A stretch of DNA of 64,000 nucleotides from Stutzerimonas stutzeri (GCA_002345575.1 DDVX01000018.1:1-64000), one strand, 5' to 3'; positions 7,561 to 17,623 are shown, numbered from the stretch's first letter. The notes: generated by a model not told the origin, from the letters alone. A program made the numbers and translations.

Positions 7561-9657
7561 ATGCATACGCTCTTCCTCGCCCCCTGCGGTTTCGGCGGCG
7601 GCCTGAATTCCATCAGCCTCGGTTTGATTCGCGCGCTGGAGCGCGCCGGGCTTAAAGTCGGCTTCTTCAAGCCGATTGCCCAACCTTTTCCTACCGACCA
7701 GGGGCGCGAACGTTCCTGCCTGCTGGTCGAAAGCACTCTGAGCATCACCTCCCCCGAGCCCGTACCGCTGGCGCAGCTGGAGCGCCAGCTGGCCAATGGC
7801 GAGCTTGATCTGCTGCTTGAAGACGTAGTCAGCCGCTATCAGCAAGTCGCCGCTGGTAAGGACGTGGTGATCGTCGAGGGCATGGTGCCGACCCGCGACA
7901 GCGACTACACCGCTCGCATCAACGCCCAGCTGGCCAAGAGCCTGGACGCCGAAGTGATCCTCGTCGCCGCACAGGGCGGCGATGAGCTCAAGCAACTGGC
8001 CGAGCGCATCGAGATCCAGGCACAGATGTTTGGTGGCGCCAAGGACCCCAAGGTACTCGGCACCATCCTCAATAAGGTCAAAAGCGAAGACGGCGTGCCG
8101 GCGTTCGTCGAGCGCATCAAGGCTCAACTGCCCCTGCTCGGCAGCGAGATTTTCCAGCTGATCGGCGCCGTACCCTTCAACGCCGAACTCAACGCCCTGC
8201 GCACCTGCGATATCGCCGCCGCGCTCGGCGCGCGCGTACTGAGCGCTGGTGAGGCTGATCAGCGCCGCGTACAGAAGATCATCCTGGCCGCCCGCACCGT
8301 ACCGAACATGGCTCACCTGCTGCAGCCTGGCGTGCTGGTGGTGACACCCGGCGACCGCGACGACGTCATCCTCGCCGTCTGCCTGGCGTCACTCAACGGC
8401 GTCAAGCTAGGCGGCCTGCTGCTGACTGGCGACTTCGGCCCCGATCAGCGCATTCTTGATCTCTGCAAGGCCGCGCTGGATAGCGGCCTGCCGGTGATGA
8501 CCGTACAGACCGGCTCCTACGAGACCGCGACGAACCTGAACGGCCTGAACCGTGAAACCCCCGCCGATGATGTCGAGCGCGCGACAAAGGTCACCGACTT
8601 TATTGCCTCGCACTTGCAACCCGAACTGCTCCACCCTCGCCTCAGCGTGCCGCGTAGTGAGCTGCGCCTGTCACCGCCGGCGTTCCGCTACCAATTGGTC
8701 AAACGCGCTCAGGATGCTAACAAACGCATCGTCCTGCCTGAAGGCAACGAACCGCGCACCATCCGCGCAGCAGCCATCTGCCAGGAACGTGGCATCGCAC
8801 GCTGCGTGCTGCTGGCCAAGCCGGAGGAAGTACAGGCAGTGGCCCGTGAGCAAGGCATCGTGCTGCCCGCGGGCCTGGAGATTCTCGATCCGGAAGTAAT
8901 TACCGAGCAGTATGTCCAACCCATGTGCGAGATGCGCAAGGCCAAGGGCCTTACCCCGGACGATGCCCGCGAGCAACTCAAGGACACCGTGGTTCTCGGC
9001 ACCATGATGCTCGCCCTGGATGAAGTTGACGGCCTGGTTTCCGGCGCCGTGCACACCACCGCGAACACCATTCGCCCGGCCTTGCAGCTGATCAAGACCG
9101 CACCGGGTTACAGTCTGGTGTCCTCGGTGTTTTTTATGCTGCTGCCCGACCAAGTACTGGTCTACGGCGACTGTGCGGTCAATCCGAACCCAAGCGCTTC
9201 CGAGCTGGCGGAAATTGCCCTGCAGAGCGCCGAGTCCGCTGTCGCACTGGGCGTCAACCCGCGGGTGGCGATGATCAGCTATTCCACCGGCAGCTCCGGC
9301 GCAGGTGCAGAAGTGGAGAAAGTCACCGAGGCAACGCGCATCGCTCAAGAGCGCGCCCCTGACCTGCCGATCGACGGCCCTCTGCAGTACGACGCCGCCT
9401 CGGTGCTCAGCGTCGGCAAGCAGAAGGCTCCGAACAGCAAGGTTGCTGGCCAAGCTACGGTGTTCATTTTCCCCGATCTGAACACCGGCAACACCACCTA
9501 CAAGGCCGTCCAGCGCAACGCCAACTGCCTCAGCGTCGGCCCGATGCTGCAAGGCCTGGCCAAGCCGGTCAACGACCTCTCCCGTGGCGCCCTGGTGGAC
9601 GACATCGTCTTCACCATCGCCCTCACTGCATTGCAGGCCGCCAACCAGAACGCCTGA
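7561..9657 (+). CDS. pta: Phosphate acetyltransferase
   Basis: This 698-residue enzyme is the long, three-part Pta. An N-terminal P-loop-like domain (about 1-220; FLAPCGFGGGLNS) and a central DRTGG domain (about 220-340; LLLTGDFGPD) precede the catalytic PTA_PTB domain (about 370-695; RIVLPEGNEPRTIRAA, VSGAVHTTANTIRPALQ, ISYSTGSSGAGAEVEKV, VFIFPDLNTGN). It exchanges acetyl-CoA and phosphate for acetyl phosphate. An AGGAG lies 7 nt before the ATG. Together with ackA it forms the reversible acetate/acetyl-CoA pathway. Confidence 0.97.
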   Translation: MHTLFLAPCGFGGGLNSISLGLIRALERAGLKVGFFKPIAQPFPTDQGRERSCLLVESTLSITSPEPVPLAQLERQLANGELDLLLEDVVSRYQQVAAGKDVVIVEGMVPTRDSDYTARINAQLAKSLDAEVILVAAQGGDELKQLAERIEIQAQMFGGAKDPKVLGTILNKVKSEDGVPAFVERIKAQLPLLGSEIFQLIGAVPFNAELNALRTCDIAAALGARVLSAGEADQRRVQKIILAARTVPNMAHLLQPGVLVVTPGDRDDVILAVCLASLNGVKLGGLLLTGDFGPDQRILDLCKAALDSGLPVMTVQTGSYETATNLNGLNRETPADDVERATKVTDFIASHLQPELLHPRLSVPRSELRLSPPAFRYQLVKRAQDANKRIVLPEGNEPRTIRAAAICQERGIARCVLLAKPEEVQAVAREQGIVLPAGLEILDPEVITEQYVQPMCEMRKAKGLTPDDAREQLKDTVVLGTMMLALDEVDGLVSGAVHTTANTIRPALQLIKTAPGYSLVSSVFFMLLPDQVLVYGDCAVNPNPSASELAEIALQSAESAVALGVNPRVAMISYSTGSSGAGAEVEKVTEATRIAQERAPDLPIDGPLQYDAASVLSVGKQKAPNSKVAGQATVFIFPDLNTGNTTYKAVQRNANCLSVGPMLQGLAKPVNDLSRGALVDDIVFTIALTALQAANQNA

Positions 9658-9665
9658 TCCCACTG

Positions 9666-9700
9666 CACAGGCTTCCGGTCGTCCTGACCGGAAGCCTGTG
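9666..9700 (+). terminator. Perfect 15-bp hairpin downstream of pta
   Basis: CACAGGCTTCCGGTC (9666-9680) is perfectly complementary to 9686-9700 with a 5-nt loop. No T-run follows on either strand. It is probably the pta 3' end signal, or a stabilising or Rho-assisted structure, rather than a classical intrinsic terminator. Confidence 0.55.
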
Positions 9701-9781
9701 GCATATCCCACCTGATTCCCGCTTGCAGTTCATCCACCAATCGTTACCCTTGCCGCCATTATTTTCCTGGCGAGTAGATTG

Positions 9782-10687
9782 ATGCTGAGTTTTCTTCCTG
9801 CCCCACTCCGCGGCGTTCTGGCCGGTTTACTGCTGGCGCTTAACACGTTGTTCTGGTGCTGGCCGCTGTTCGCACTTGCATTGCTCAAATTGCTACTGCC
9901 GTTCCCCGGCATCCAGCGCGCCTTGCGTACCGGCATGCACTGGATTGCAGAATCCTGGATGGCGGTAAACGCTTTCTGGATGGACCTGGTCCGGCGCACA
10001 CAATGGCATGCGCAGGGTCTGGACAAGGTTGACATGCACCATTCCTGGCTGGTCACCAGCAACCACCAGAGCTGGGCGGACATCCTGATGCTGCAATACC
10101 AGCTCAACCGACGCATGCCGATTCTCAAGTTCTTCCTCAAGCAGGAGCTAATCTGGGTGCCGGTGATCGGCCTGTGTTGGTGGGCGCTGGAGTTTCCCTT
10201 CATGAAACGTTTCAGCAAGGAGTATTTGGCAAGACATCCAGAGAAACGCGGCGAGGATCTAGCCACCACACGCAAGGCGTGCGAGCGCTACCGGACCAAT
10301 CCGGTGTCTGTGTTCAACTTCCTCGAAGGCACGCGCTTTACCGCGGGCAAGCACGCCGAGCAGGCTTCACCCTACCGCCATCTGCTCAGGCCCAAGGCAG
10401 GCGGTATCGCCTTCGTTATCGATGCAATGGGCGAGCAACTCACTGCGCTAGTAGACATCACCATCCATTACCCCAACGGCAATCCAAGCTTCTGGGACTT
10501 GCTATGCGGAAAGATTGATCAGGTGGTCATGAGCATCGATACACGCCCCATACCGGACGAGTTTCTTGGACGAAGCTACGACCAAGACGAAGGCTATCGC
10601 ATGAGTTTCCAGCTGTGGGTCAACCAACTCTGGAGCGAGAAAGATACGCAGCTAGACCAGCTGCACCAGCAGTTTCCACCGCGCTAA
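9782..10687 (+). CDS. YihG-like membrane acyltransferase (PlsC family)
   Basis: This protein of 301 residues has one or two N-terminal hydrophobic helices and then the acyltransferase motif SNHQSWADI, a proper Hx4D. The acceptor-site FLEGTRFT motif and a PKAGGIAFVIDAMG block follow. This arrangement is typical of YihG/YihG-like lysophosphatidic acid acyltransferases, which acylate the sn-2 position in the inner membrane. A TTG lies immediately before the ATG; the ATG at 9782 is chosen. It follows pta as in P. aeruginosa (PA0834/PA0835). Its 3' end overlaps the convergent GGDEF-EAL gene by 4 bp. Confidence 0.88.
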   Translation: MLSFLPAPLRGVLAGLLLALNTLFWCWPLFALALLKLLLPFPGIQRALRTGMHWIAESWMAVNAFWMDLVRRTQWHAQGLDKVDMHHSWLVTSNHQSWADILMLQYQLNRRMPILKFFLKQELIWVPVIGLCWWALEFPFMKRFSKEYLARHPEKRGEDLATTRKACERYRTNPVSVFNFLEGTRFTAGKHAEQASPYRHLLRPKAGGIAFVIDAMGEQLTALVDITIHYPNGNPSFWDLLCGKIDQVVMSIDTRPIPDEFLGRSYDQDEGYRMSFQLWVNQLWSEKDTQLDQLHQQFPPR

Positions 10688-12825
10688 CTGCTGCCCACTT
10701 CCTCGTCTAGCTGCAGCCAATCCACATGATTTGGAAAGGTATGGGTCTGTTCAATGGTCAGCCCCGGGGCCACTAGAAAGCCCTGCATCACTTGGCAACC
10801 ATGCGCGACCAGCCAGTCGCGCTGGGCCAGGGTTTCGACGCCCTCGGCGATCACTTCAAGTTCCAGATTGCGCCCCAGATCGATGATGGTGCTGACCACC
10901 GCAGCATCGCGTGGCGAGTCAAGCATATTGGCAATGAACAGCCGATCAATCTTCAGCGTATCCAGTTCGAAATGTCGCAGGTAGGCCAGGGACGAATAGC
11001 CTGTACCGAAATCGTCCACCGCCACCCGCACCCCAAGCTCTCTCAACTTGCGGAGCTTGTCGCAGCTCTGTTGCAGGTCCTGCATCAGAGCGCCCTCAGT
11101 GACTTCCAACTCAAGCTGACGTGGATCGAGCTGGTATTCATCCAGCAGGCGACGCAAGTCGTCAAGCAGCCCGGCACGACCGAACTGCACCGGGCTGACG
11201 TTGAAACTGAGTACCAAGTCCTTCCCAAAAATGTCACGCCACTCATGGCATTGAGCCATGCCTTCGCGCATCGCCCACTGGCCGACACGATCGATCAGCC
11301 GGGTTTCCTCCAGCAGCGGTATGAACACGTTCGGCTCAACTTCCCCGCGCCCGGCGAAATCCCAGCGCAGCAGGGCCTCGAAGCCACGCAACTCACCGGT
11401 CTCGAGCATGATCTGCGGCTGATAGGCCAGCTCGAAACCGTTGCGCTCGATGGTGCTACGCAAGTTTTCCTCCATCGTCAGGCGTGCATGGGCACGTCCG
11501 TTCATCTCCTTGGAAAAGAACCGGTACTGCTGCCGCCCAGCACGTTTGGCTTCGTACATGGCCATATCTGCCGAACGCAGCAGCTCTTCCACGCTCTGCC
11601 CACAGTCGGGAAAGTGGGCGATGCCGATGCTCGCGCCGAGAGTGACCTCTGTCCCGTCGATGGTGTGCCGAACAGAAATGAGCTCGATGAGTTTTTCCGC
11701 CACCCTGGCTGCATCCTCCGGGTGGTCGAGTGAATCCAGCAATGCGGTGAATTCATCGCCGCCCATGCGCGCAATGATGTCGTAGGGGCGCATGCAGGTT
11801 TCCAGCAGTCGCGCTACACGGCAGAGGATTTCATCGCCGGCGTCGTGTCCCAAGGAATCGTTAATGCGTTTGAAGCCATCCAGATCGATATAGAGGATGG
11901 CCATACGCTTGCCATTTCGGTCGACCCGCGCCAGCGCAGAATCCAAGGCCTGATGAAAACCGCGGCGGTTGAGCAGGCCGGTCAGCGAATCGGTCACGGC
12001 CTGGGTTTCCAGCTGCACATGCAGGTTGCGCACTACCGACATGTCTAGGGCGATCACCACCATCGAGCGCTGCTGGCGTGGCAGGGGCGAGGCTGAAAGA
12101 GCCACCGGCAGAGTGCCACCACGCGCCGTGTACAACTGAGCCTCGTGCAGGCGATAGGTTTCGCCATTGCGCCAATGCTTGTAGAAATCACTGTCGCGCC
12201 AGGCATCAGGCATTTGCGGACTGGCAAGGTGATCCGCCAGCGCGGTGCCCTGCAAACGTTCAACATCGGTGCGCAGCATCTGTGCAATGGCCGGATTGGC
12301 AAAATTGATGTAGCCGTCCTCACCGACCACGAGAATGCCTTCGGCGGCATTATTCAGCACAGATGCGTTGAACGCCCTGGCGCTGTCGAGCTGTTGGCTG
12401 AGCAGTTGCAAATTGCGCCGATTGTGTTCGTGGCTGAGCAGCGTATTGATCTTTAGCTTGAGCACCTGGGGGTCGAAGGGCTTGAGTACGAAGTCCACCG
12501 CACCGGTCGCGTAGCCAAGCAGGACCGATTCACGGGTATGCGCGATAGCCGAAACGAAAATAATCGGCGTGTAGCGCGTATGCGGGTTGCCGCGCATCAA
12601 CCGTGCCACCTCAAAACCGTCCATGCCCGGCATTTGCACGTCGAGCAGCACCAGCTCAACATCCAGATCGAGTAGTGCCTGCAGCGCAGCCTCACCGGAG
12701 TTGACTGTGTGTACGGTCCAGTCTTCATCTCCCAGCAGCGCTTCCATCGCGACCAAGTTCGCCTCGCGATCATCCACCACTAGCAGTGTGCGGGCTGATT
12801 GGTCCTTGGCTTTCGCCCAAGGCAT
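10684..12825 (-). CDS. Response regulator with PAS, GGDEF and EAL domains
   Basis: This protein of 713 residues has a receiver domain (about 12-130; phospho-acceptor in LVLLDVQMPG, D62, and the LKPF lysine), a PAS domain (about 155-270), and a GGDEF domain. The GGDEF is intact (355-359), with an inhibitory RxxD site (346-349) five residues before it. An EAL domain follows, with EALLRW (483) and the metal-binding VDDFGTGYSS. Both c-di-GMP synthesis and breakdown look possible. It begins 115 bp downstream of the hybrid kinase and is very probably its output partner. ATG 12825 follows GGGAG, whereas the 24 upstream residues look non-coding. Confidence 0.92.
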   Translation of the reverse strand: MPWAKAKDQSARTLLVVDDREANLVAMEALLGDEDWTVHTVNSGEAALQALLDLDVELVLLDVQMPGMDGFEVARLMRGNPHTRYTPIIFVSAIAHTRESVLLGYATGAVDFVLKPFDPQVLKLKINTLLSHEHNRRNLQLLSQQLDSARAFNASVLNNAAEGILVVGEDGYINFANPAIAQMLRTDVERLQGTALADHLASPQMPDAWRDSDFYKHWRNGETYRLHEAQLYTARGGTLPVALSASPLPRQQRSMVVIALDMSVVRNLHVQLETQAVTDSLTGLLNRRGFHQALDSALARVDRNGKRMAILYIDLDGFKRINDSLGHDAGDEILCRVARLLETCMRPYDIIARMGGDEFTALLDSLDHPEDAARVAEKLIELISVRHTIDGTEVTLGASIGIAHFPDCGQSVEELLRSADMAMYEAKRAGRQQYRFFSKEMNGRAHARLTMEENLRSTIERNGFELAYQPQIMLETGELRGFEALLRWDFAGRGEVEPNVFIPLLEETRLIDRVGQWAMREGMAQCHEWRDIFGKDLVLSFNVSPVQFGRAGLLDDLRRLLDEYQLDPRQLELEVTEGALMQDLQQSCDKLRKLRELGVRVAVDDFGTGYSSLAYLRHFELDTLKIDRLFIANMLDSPRDAAVVSTIIDLGRNLELEVIAEGVETLAQRDWLVAHGCQVMQGFLVAPGLTIEQTHTFPNHVDWLQLDEEVGSS

Positions 12826-12939
12826 CAGTCGCGCTCCCGGCACGGCATGCCTCCGCCACTGGCTTGAGCGACGGCGGCAACTACACCGCTTGAACATGTA
12901 GGATGCATCGCACGCTTCTCCTTATTATGAGCCAGCCTT

Positions 12940-15900
12940 TTATTGTGGGCCCGACGAGGCTGTAGCAGTTCCCAGACAGCGCTGTAGCAACATGGCCAAC
13001 GCGACACTATCGACCGGCTTGCTCAGCCAGTCGTCAGCGCCTGCGGCAAGACCCGGCTCGCGCTCTTCGGGCGCAGCGGTGGCCGTCAACACTACGATGG
13101 GCACCTGGCAGCCATAGTCGTTTCTCAACTGCCGAATTAGTGCGGCACCGCCTTCATTGGGCAACTGCATATCCACCAGCGCGAGGTCGAAAGCATCTTC
13201 ATCGAAGCGTTTGAGCGCCTCGGGCGTCGTCGTGGCTGGCACCACCTGCAAGCCCTGCCCATCGAGCAGCGCACTGATGGTATAGATGGAGCGTACTTCG
13301 GGCGCCACCAGCAATACCCGCTGGCCCAGCATCGGTTGCTCCCGTTCGTTAATCGTCAGTGCCGCTGAGATGGCTACAGCAGGTTTCAATGCATCATCCA
13401 TGAGCTCAAGTCCTTCTGTTTTCGGCAACGCGACCGATGAGTAGCGCTGGAGACGTTGGAGGTTTTTTTGTGAAAGAGGTTCATTACTGGTCAACACCAC
13501 CCGCACTTGATCCAGCGGGCGCAAACGATCGAGCGCCTCAAGCAGATCCAGCCCATTTTCATCGGGCAGATCGAAATCGATGATCAGGACAACAAAGGCA
13601 TGCTCAGCATAGGCCTGGCGTGCCTCCTCGCTGCGCCGGCATTCGATGACGCGATAACCCAAGTCCTCGAAGTGATTACGCAGTAGTCGGCGCCGCTGGC
13701 CATCGGTCTCGACCAACAGCAACCGCGCCGGATTGACCTCCTGCAGCGCCAGCTCGAGGAACAGCCGTTCCAGTTCTGCCTGTGCCACGGGCTTTAGCAG
13801 CCAGCGTGAATCGGCATCGTTCCAGTCCGGTGGCTGCGCCACGGAGGACATGAGATAGACGGGCATACCCTGATGACGACCGTTGGCACGCAGCATGCGG
13901 TGAACCTGCCAGCCACTGATATCCGGCAACAGGATGTCAAGGATGACCGCCACGAAACGGTTGCGCTCGAGTGCCGCCAGACCGTCCTTGCCTGTCATGC
14001 AGCTCAGGCTGGAGAAGCCGTGAGCCAGCCCTACCTCACGGATGTCTGAGGTTAGCTCAACGTCCTCTGCGATGATCAATACGCTGGCGCCTCCACCGCG
14101 AACGGGCGCTGAGGTAATTGTTCGTGAGTCGCTAGCCGGCACCTGCCCTACCGGCAAATCGACGATAAAACAGGCCCCGCAGCCCTGGCTGCTTTCAAGC
14201 CTGATCTCGCCCCCAAGCACCTCCGTCAGCTGGCGTGCTATGGCCAGTCCCAAGCCCGTTCCGCCGTATTGACGACTGGTGGAACCGTCAATCTGCTGGA
14301 ACGCCATGAAGATTCGTTCATGCTGGTCCTCGGCAATGCCGATGCCCGTATCACGCACCTGCAAGCGCAGAACCTCACCAGCGGTGGTCACCTTGTAGCT
14401 GGCGTGAACCACGACCGACCCCTTCTGGGTGAACTTCAGTGCATTGGTGATCAGGTTATGCAGAATCTGCTGCAGGCGCTGACGATCACTAATCACCAAG
14501 GCTGGGACATCAGCATCGATTTGCGTACTCAGGATCAGGTTCTTCTGCTCCGCCATGGGTGCAAGCACGCCCGTCAGCTCCGCCAGCAGATCGGCCAGGT
14601 CCAGCGGTTCCTGTCTGATCTGCATATGCCCGCTCTCGATCCTGGCCAGGTCGAGTACGTCATTGATCAGCTGCAATAGATCCTGCCCGGACCGAAAAAT
14701 GATGTCGGCATGCCGGACCTGCTTTTCCGTAAGGTTCTTTGCAGCGTTCTGCCGGAGCTGGTCGCCAAGGATCAGGATGCTGTTGAGCGGCGTGCGCAGC
14801 TCATGGGACATGTTGGCGAGAAATTCGGACTTGTAACGGTTGGCCACCATGAGTTCATCGGCCTGATCACGCAAACGGCGCTCGGCCGTCTTGCGGTGAG
14901 TTATATCGGTCACCACCGCCTGCACCAGCAACTCTTCACCACTGAGCAGTGGCGACAGGCCCACCTCCACCGGGACCAGATGACCATCGCGATGGCAGCC
15001 AAACAGCTCGCGATTATCCCCCAGCCGGAGTGATTCAGGTTCCTGCATGAAGCGATGGCGCACCTGCAGGTAAGCTTTGTGCATCGATTCGGGAATCAGG
15101 ATCTCGACCGGCTGCCCAACCAGCTCCTGCCGGTCATAACCGAACAAAAGTTCGGTCTGACGGTTGATCATGACGATCCTGCCTTTGTGATCGAGCAGCA
15201 GAAAGGCGTTAGGCGATGCTTCGACCACATTGCGAAAGCGTTCCTCGTCACGCTTGCGCGGCTGCAGATCGACCAGATTGAGCAGATGATAGATGCCATC
15301 GTCCCGATTGAAGCTGGTAAGGCTAAGGGAAACCGGGATCACCCGACCGTCTTCACGCAGCGCAGAAGTTTCCTGCTGGTTGTCCACCGGCTGCTGTTCA
15401 CGTGAAGGATCCTCCACTGCGCCCGGCACATAACGGTTGAGTCGCTCGCCGGCAAGCAAACCTGCCGCACTGCCCAGAAGCGTAGCGGCGCTCTGATTGG
15501 CCAGTTCGATACGCCCCTGAGAATTGCACAGTAGGGTCGCCACCGGCAGCTGCTCGATGAGATGACGAAAGCGCGCCTCGCGCTCCTGCAATCGCGCCCC
15601 AAGCTGCTGGCTACTGTGCAGAGCACGCTCCCGCAAAAAGAGATAGCCACCCACCAGCAGCGAAAATAGCAGCGCTGCCGTCAGTGCCGTCGCCAGATTG
15701 AAGGCCCGTCCGACACGGGCGAGAATCGCCTCGTATTCAGGGGTGCTGGCAACCTCCAGCTGCCAGCTACGACCGTAGACATAGAGATTGCGAACGCGGT
15801 GGTACATGGCATCGGTACTGACTGGCGCACGCCCCACCAGCAAGGGCGCCTCGGGGTCGGCGGCATCGAACAGCTGCAGTTGGAACAGTCGGCTGCGCGA

Positions 15901-16641
15901 GCCCAGCACACCTTCCATCAGATCGGTGAGCCTGAAGGCTCCGTGCAAGGTGCCGGCGAAGGCGCTCTGGCGCTCTTCAAGCGTAGTGACCGGCTCACCC
16001 GGCCGATACAGCGGCAGATAGAGAAGCACGCCCGTTTGTGCGTTCTCCTCGGTTTCCTGCTTCAAGCGCAGAGGCCCGGTCAGCATAGGCATGCCCATAT
16101 TACGCGCAGCCAGGATCGCATCCCGCCGCACCGCCTCGCTGAGCATGTCAAAGCCCTGCACCCGACGATTGCGCCAGCCAAAGGGATGGATAAAGTCAGT
16201 GATCAGGTAGTCGTCGCGCTCTCCGGATGGATACACGCGAAAGTCATGGCGACCGCTGGCAACGATTCGCTCAAGCAAGCCAGGCACTTCGTCCGCCTGA
16301 ACATAACGCGACAGCGCAACGGCCTGGATGCCAGGGTAAAGATCCTGCACCTGCAGCTGGTCCGCAGCCTGGGTCCACTCGGCGAGGGATACATCATCGC
16401 CGGCAACAAAAAGGCCCGCCAACCCACGCAGCACCATCTCATAGGCCCGCATGCGTTCGCGTAGAGTGCTTTCGACATCGTTGACGGCCAGGTTGAATCG
16501 CTGTGCCTGTTCAGCACGTACGCGCGCCTCCTGGACATGCCATTGCCAGCCAATCCACCCACTCAGCCCGGCCATCAACACAGACGCCACCAACAGAGGC
16601 TGCCAGGGTTTGCGAGGATGGAGAGCGGACCGACTATCCAT
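12940..16641 (-). CDS. CHASE-PAS-PAS hybrid histidine kinase with three receiver domains
   Basis: This 1233-residue inner-membrane sensor has a first transmembrane helix (about 14-33), a periplasmic CHASE domain (about 70-290, small-ligand sensing), a second helix (about 314-336) and two PAS domains (about 355-460 and 470-590). HisKA follows (phospho-acceptor His613 in MSHELRTPLN), then HATPase with N-box near 728, DTGIGI near 764 and GGTGLGLA near 793. Three receivers follow: REC1 has ILDILLPD (D902), REC2 IIDFDLPD and REC3 LVDMQLPN. REC3 lacks the usual acidic pair at its start. There is no HPt domain, so phosphate must reach the partner through another protein or directly from the kinase. 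Confidence 0.93.
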   Translation of the reverse strand: MDSRSALHPRKPWQPLLVASVLMAGLSGWIGWQWHVQEARVRAEQAQRFNLAVNDVESTLRERMRAYEMVLRGLAGLFVAGDDVSLAEWTQAADQLQVQDLYPGIQAVALSRYVQADEVPGLLERIVASGRHDFRVYPSGERDDYLITDFIHPFGWRNRRVQGFDMLSEAVRRDAILAARNMGMPMLTGPLRLKQETEENAQTGVLLYLPLYRPGEPVTTLEERQSAFAGTLHGAFRLTDLMEGVLGSRSRLFQLQLFDAADPEAPLLVGRAPVSTDAMYHRVRNLYVYGRSWQLEVASTPEYEAILARVGRAFNLATALTAALLFSLLVGGYLFLRERALHSSQQLGARLQEREARFRHLIEQLPVATLLCNSQGRIELANQSAATLLGSAAGLLAGERLNRYVPGAVEDPSREQQPVDNQQETSALREDGRVIPVSLSLTSFNRDDGIYHLLNLVDLQPRKRDEERFRNVVEASPNAFLLLDHKGRIVMINRQTELLFGYDRQELVGQPVEILIPESMHKAYLQVRHRFMQEPESLRLGDNRELFGCHRDGHLVPVEVGLSPLLSGEELLVQAVVTDITHRKTAERRLRDQADELMVANRYKSEFLANMSHELRTPLNSILILGDQLRQNAAKNLTEKQVRHADIIFRSGQDLLQLINDVLDLARIESGHMQIRQEPLDLADLLAELTGVLAPMAEQKNLILSTQIDADVPALVISDRQRLQQILHNLITNALKFTQKGSVVVHASYKVTTAGEVLRLQVRDTGIGIAEDQHERIFMAFQQIDGSTSRQYGGTGLGLAIARQLTEVLGGEIRLESSQGCGACFIVDLPVGQVPASDSRTITSAPVRGGGASVLIIAEDVELTSDIREVGLAHGFSSLSCMTGKDGLAALERNRFVAVILDILLPDISGWQVHRMLRANGRHQGMPVYLMSSVAQPPDWNDADSRWLLKPVAQAELERLFLELALQEVNPARLLLVETDGQRRRLLRNHFEDLGYRVIECRRSEEARQAYAEHAFVVLIIDFDLPDENGLDLLEALDRLRPLDQVRVVLTSNEPLSQKNLQRLQRYSSVALPKTEGLELMDDALKPAVAISAALTINEREQPMLGQRVLLVAPEVRSIYTISALLDGQGLQVVPATTTPEALKRFDEDAFDLALVDMQLPNEGGAALIRQLRNDYGCQVPIVVLTATAAPEEREPGLAAGADDWLSKPVDSVALAMLLQRCLGTATASSGPQ

Positions 16642-16789
16642 TCGACCTCCTCAGTGCCATGGCTCGCTGTCACCAGCGTGAGAGTCACTGAATGTCGATA
16701 GGTTCAATGCAGGAGGATGAAGTTAAAAAGCTGACGCCACTTCCTCGACGCAGGCGGACCCATTGCGGGCCACACCTGCTATCACGGCC

Positions 16790-17443
16790 TTAGAGCGGAC
16801 GCAGATTGATCTCGACGCGACGGTTCTGCGCGCGACCTGCGGCAGTATCGTTGCTGGCGATCGGTTGGCTCGGGCCAGCGCCATAAGACGAAATGCGTGA
16901 AGGCGTTACACCGTTGCCTTCAAGGTAGGCGGCGACGCTGCGTGCACGGCGGTTCGACAGGTCCTGGTTGAGCTGCAGCGAACCGGTACTGTCGGTATGA
17001 CCTACGATATCGATGCCGTTTTTGTTGAACTCTTTGAACACCAGCACCAGCGAATTCAGCGTTTGGTAAAAGCTGCTGGAGATATCCGCCGAGCTACTGG
17101 CGAAGGTGATGTTGCCCGGCATGATCAGGGTCAGGTTGTCGCCCTGGCGCTGAACCTGGACACCGGTGCCCTGCAGCGTCTGGCGCAGCTTGGCCTCCTG
17201 AGTATCGACGTAATAACCGTAGCCACCCGCGGCTGCACCGCCGACTGCCGCTCCGATCAAGGCGCCCTTGGCGCGATCTTTCTTGCTCGACGTGGCTGCG
17301 CCGATCACAGCACCGCTGACTGCACCTACACCACCGTAAATGCCGGCTTTGCCCGCTTCGCGCTCGCCTGTATAGGGGTTGTTCGTACAGCCAGCCAATA
17401 GCGCAAGGGAGGCGGCGAACGCGGTCAACTTCAGCGTTTTCAT
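16790..17443 (-). CDS. OmpA-family lipoprotein (YiaD-like)
   Basis: This 217-residue outer-membrane lipoprotein has a signal peptide ending in LALLAGC (lipobox Cys near residue 19). A glycine-rich Gly-zipper segment (about 35-90; GKAGIYGGVGAVSGAVIGAA and GALIGAAVGGAAAGGYGYY) follows. The C-terminal OmpA/MotB peptidoglycan-binding domain (about 115-215) carries VGHTDSTGS and NRRAR/QNRRVEI. It should tie the outer membrane to the cell wall. The ATG at 17443 follows GGAAG; the longer frame upstream carries no signal. It corresponds in position to P. aeruginosa PA0833. Confidence 0.9.
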   Translation of the reverse strand: MKTLKLTAFAASLALLAGCTNNPYTGEREAGKAGIYGGVGAVSGAVIGAATSSKKDRAKGALIGAAVGGAAAGGYGYYVDTQEAKLRQTLQGTGVQVQRQGDNLTLIMPGNITFASSSADISSSFYQTLNSLVLVFKEFNKNGIDIVGHTDSTGSLQLNQDLSNRRARSVAAYLEGNGVTPSRISSYGAGPSQPIASNDTAAGRAQNRRVEINLRPL

Positions 17444-17560
17444 GGGAGTACTTCCTTCATCTCGTCTATTACCCGAAGGACCGCTACCTGTCTGGTAGCA
17501 GCCCCGAACAGGCGGTAGGGTAGCATCGACCAGCTGTAAAAACGGGAACGAATAGAGCAA

Positions 17561-17586
17561 AAGCCATCCCATCCGTTCGATGGCTT
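17561..17586 (-). terminator. Probable terminator of the LysE-type exporter gene
   Basis: On the minus strand AAGCCATC pairs with GATGGCTT (eight base pairs, 10-nt loop), followed by TTTTGCTCT. It lies 38 bp past the stop of the leftward exporter gene. Confidence 0.5.
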
Positions 17587-17623
17587 CGTGAAAGAGGAAT
17601 GGTCAACATGAAGGCATTTAGCC

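Noticed and set aside
8671..9711. A 346-residue minus-strand frame opposite pta
   Set aside because: Antisense to the catalytic domain of pta, with low-complexity Gly/Ala/Val/His composition typical of shadow frames.
10792..11733. A 313-residue plus-strand frame opposite the GGDEF-EAL gene
   Set aside because: The sense strand carries intact GGDEF, RxxD and EAL motifs; the antisense frame has none.
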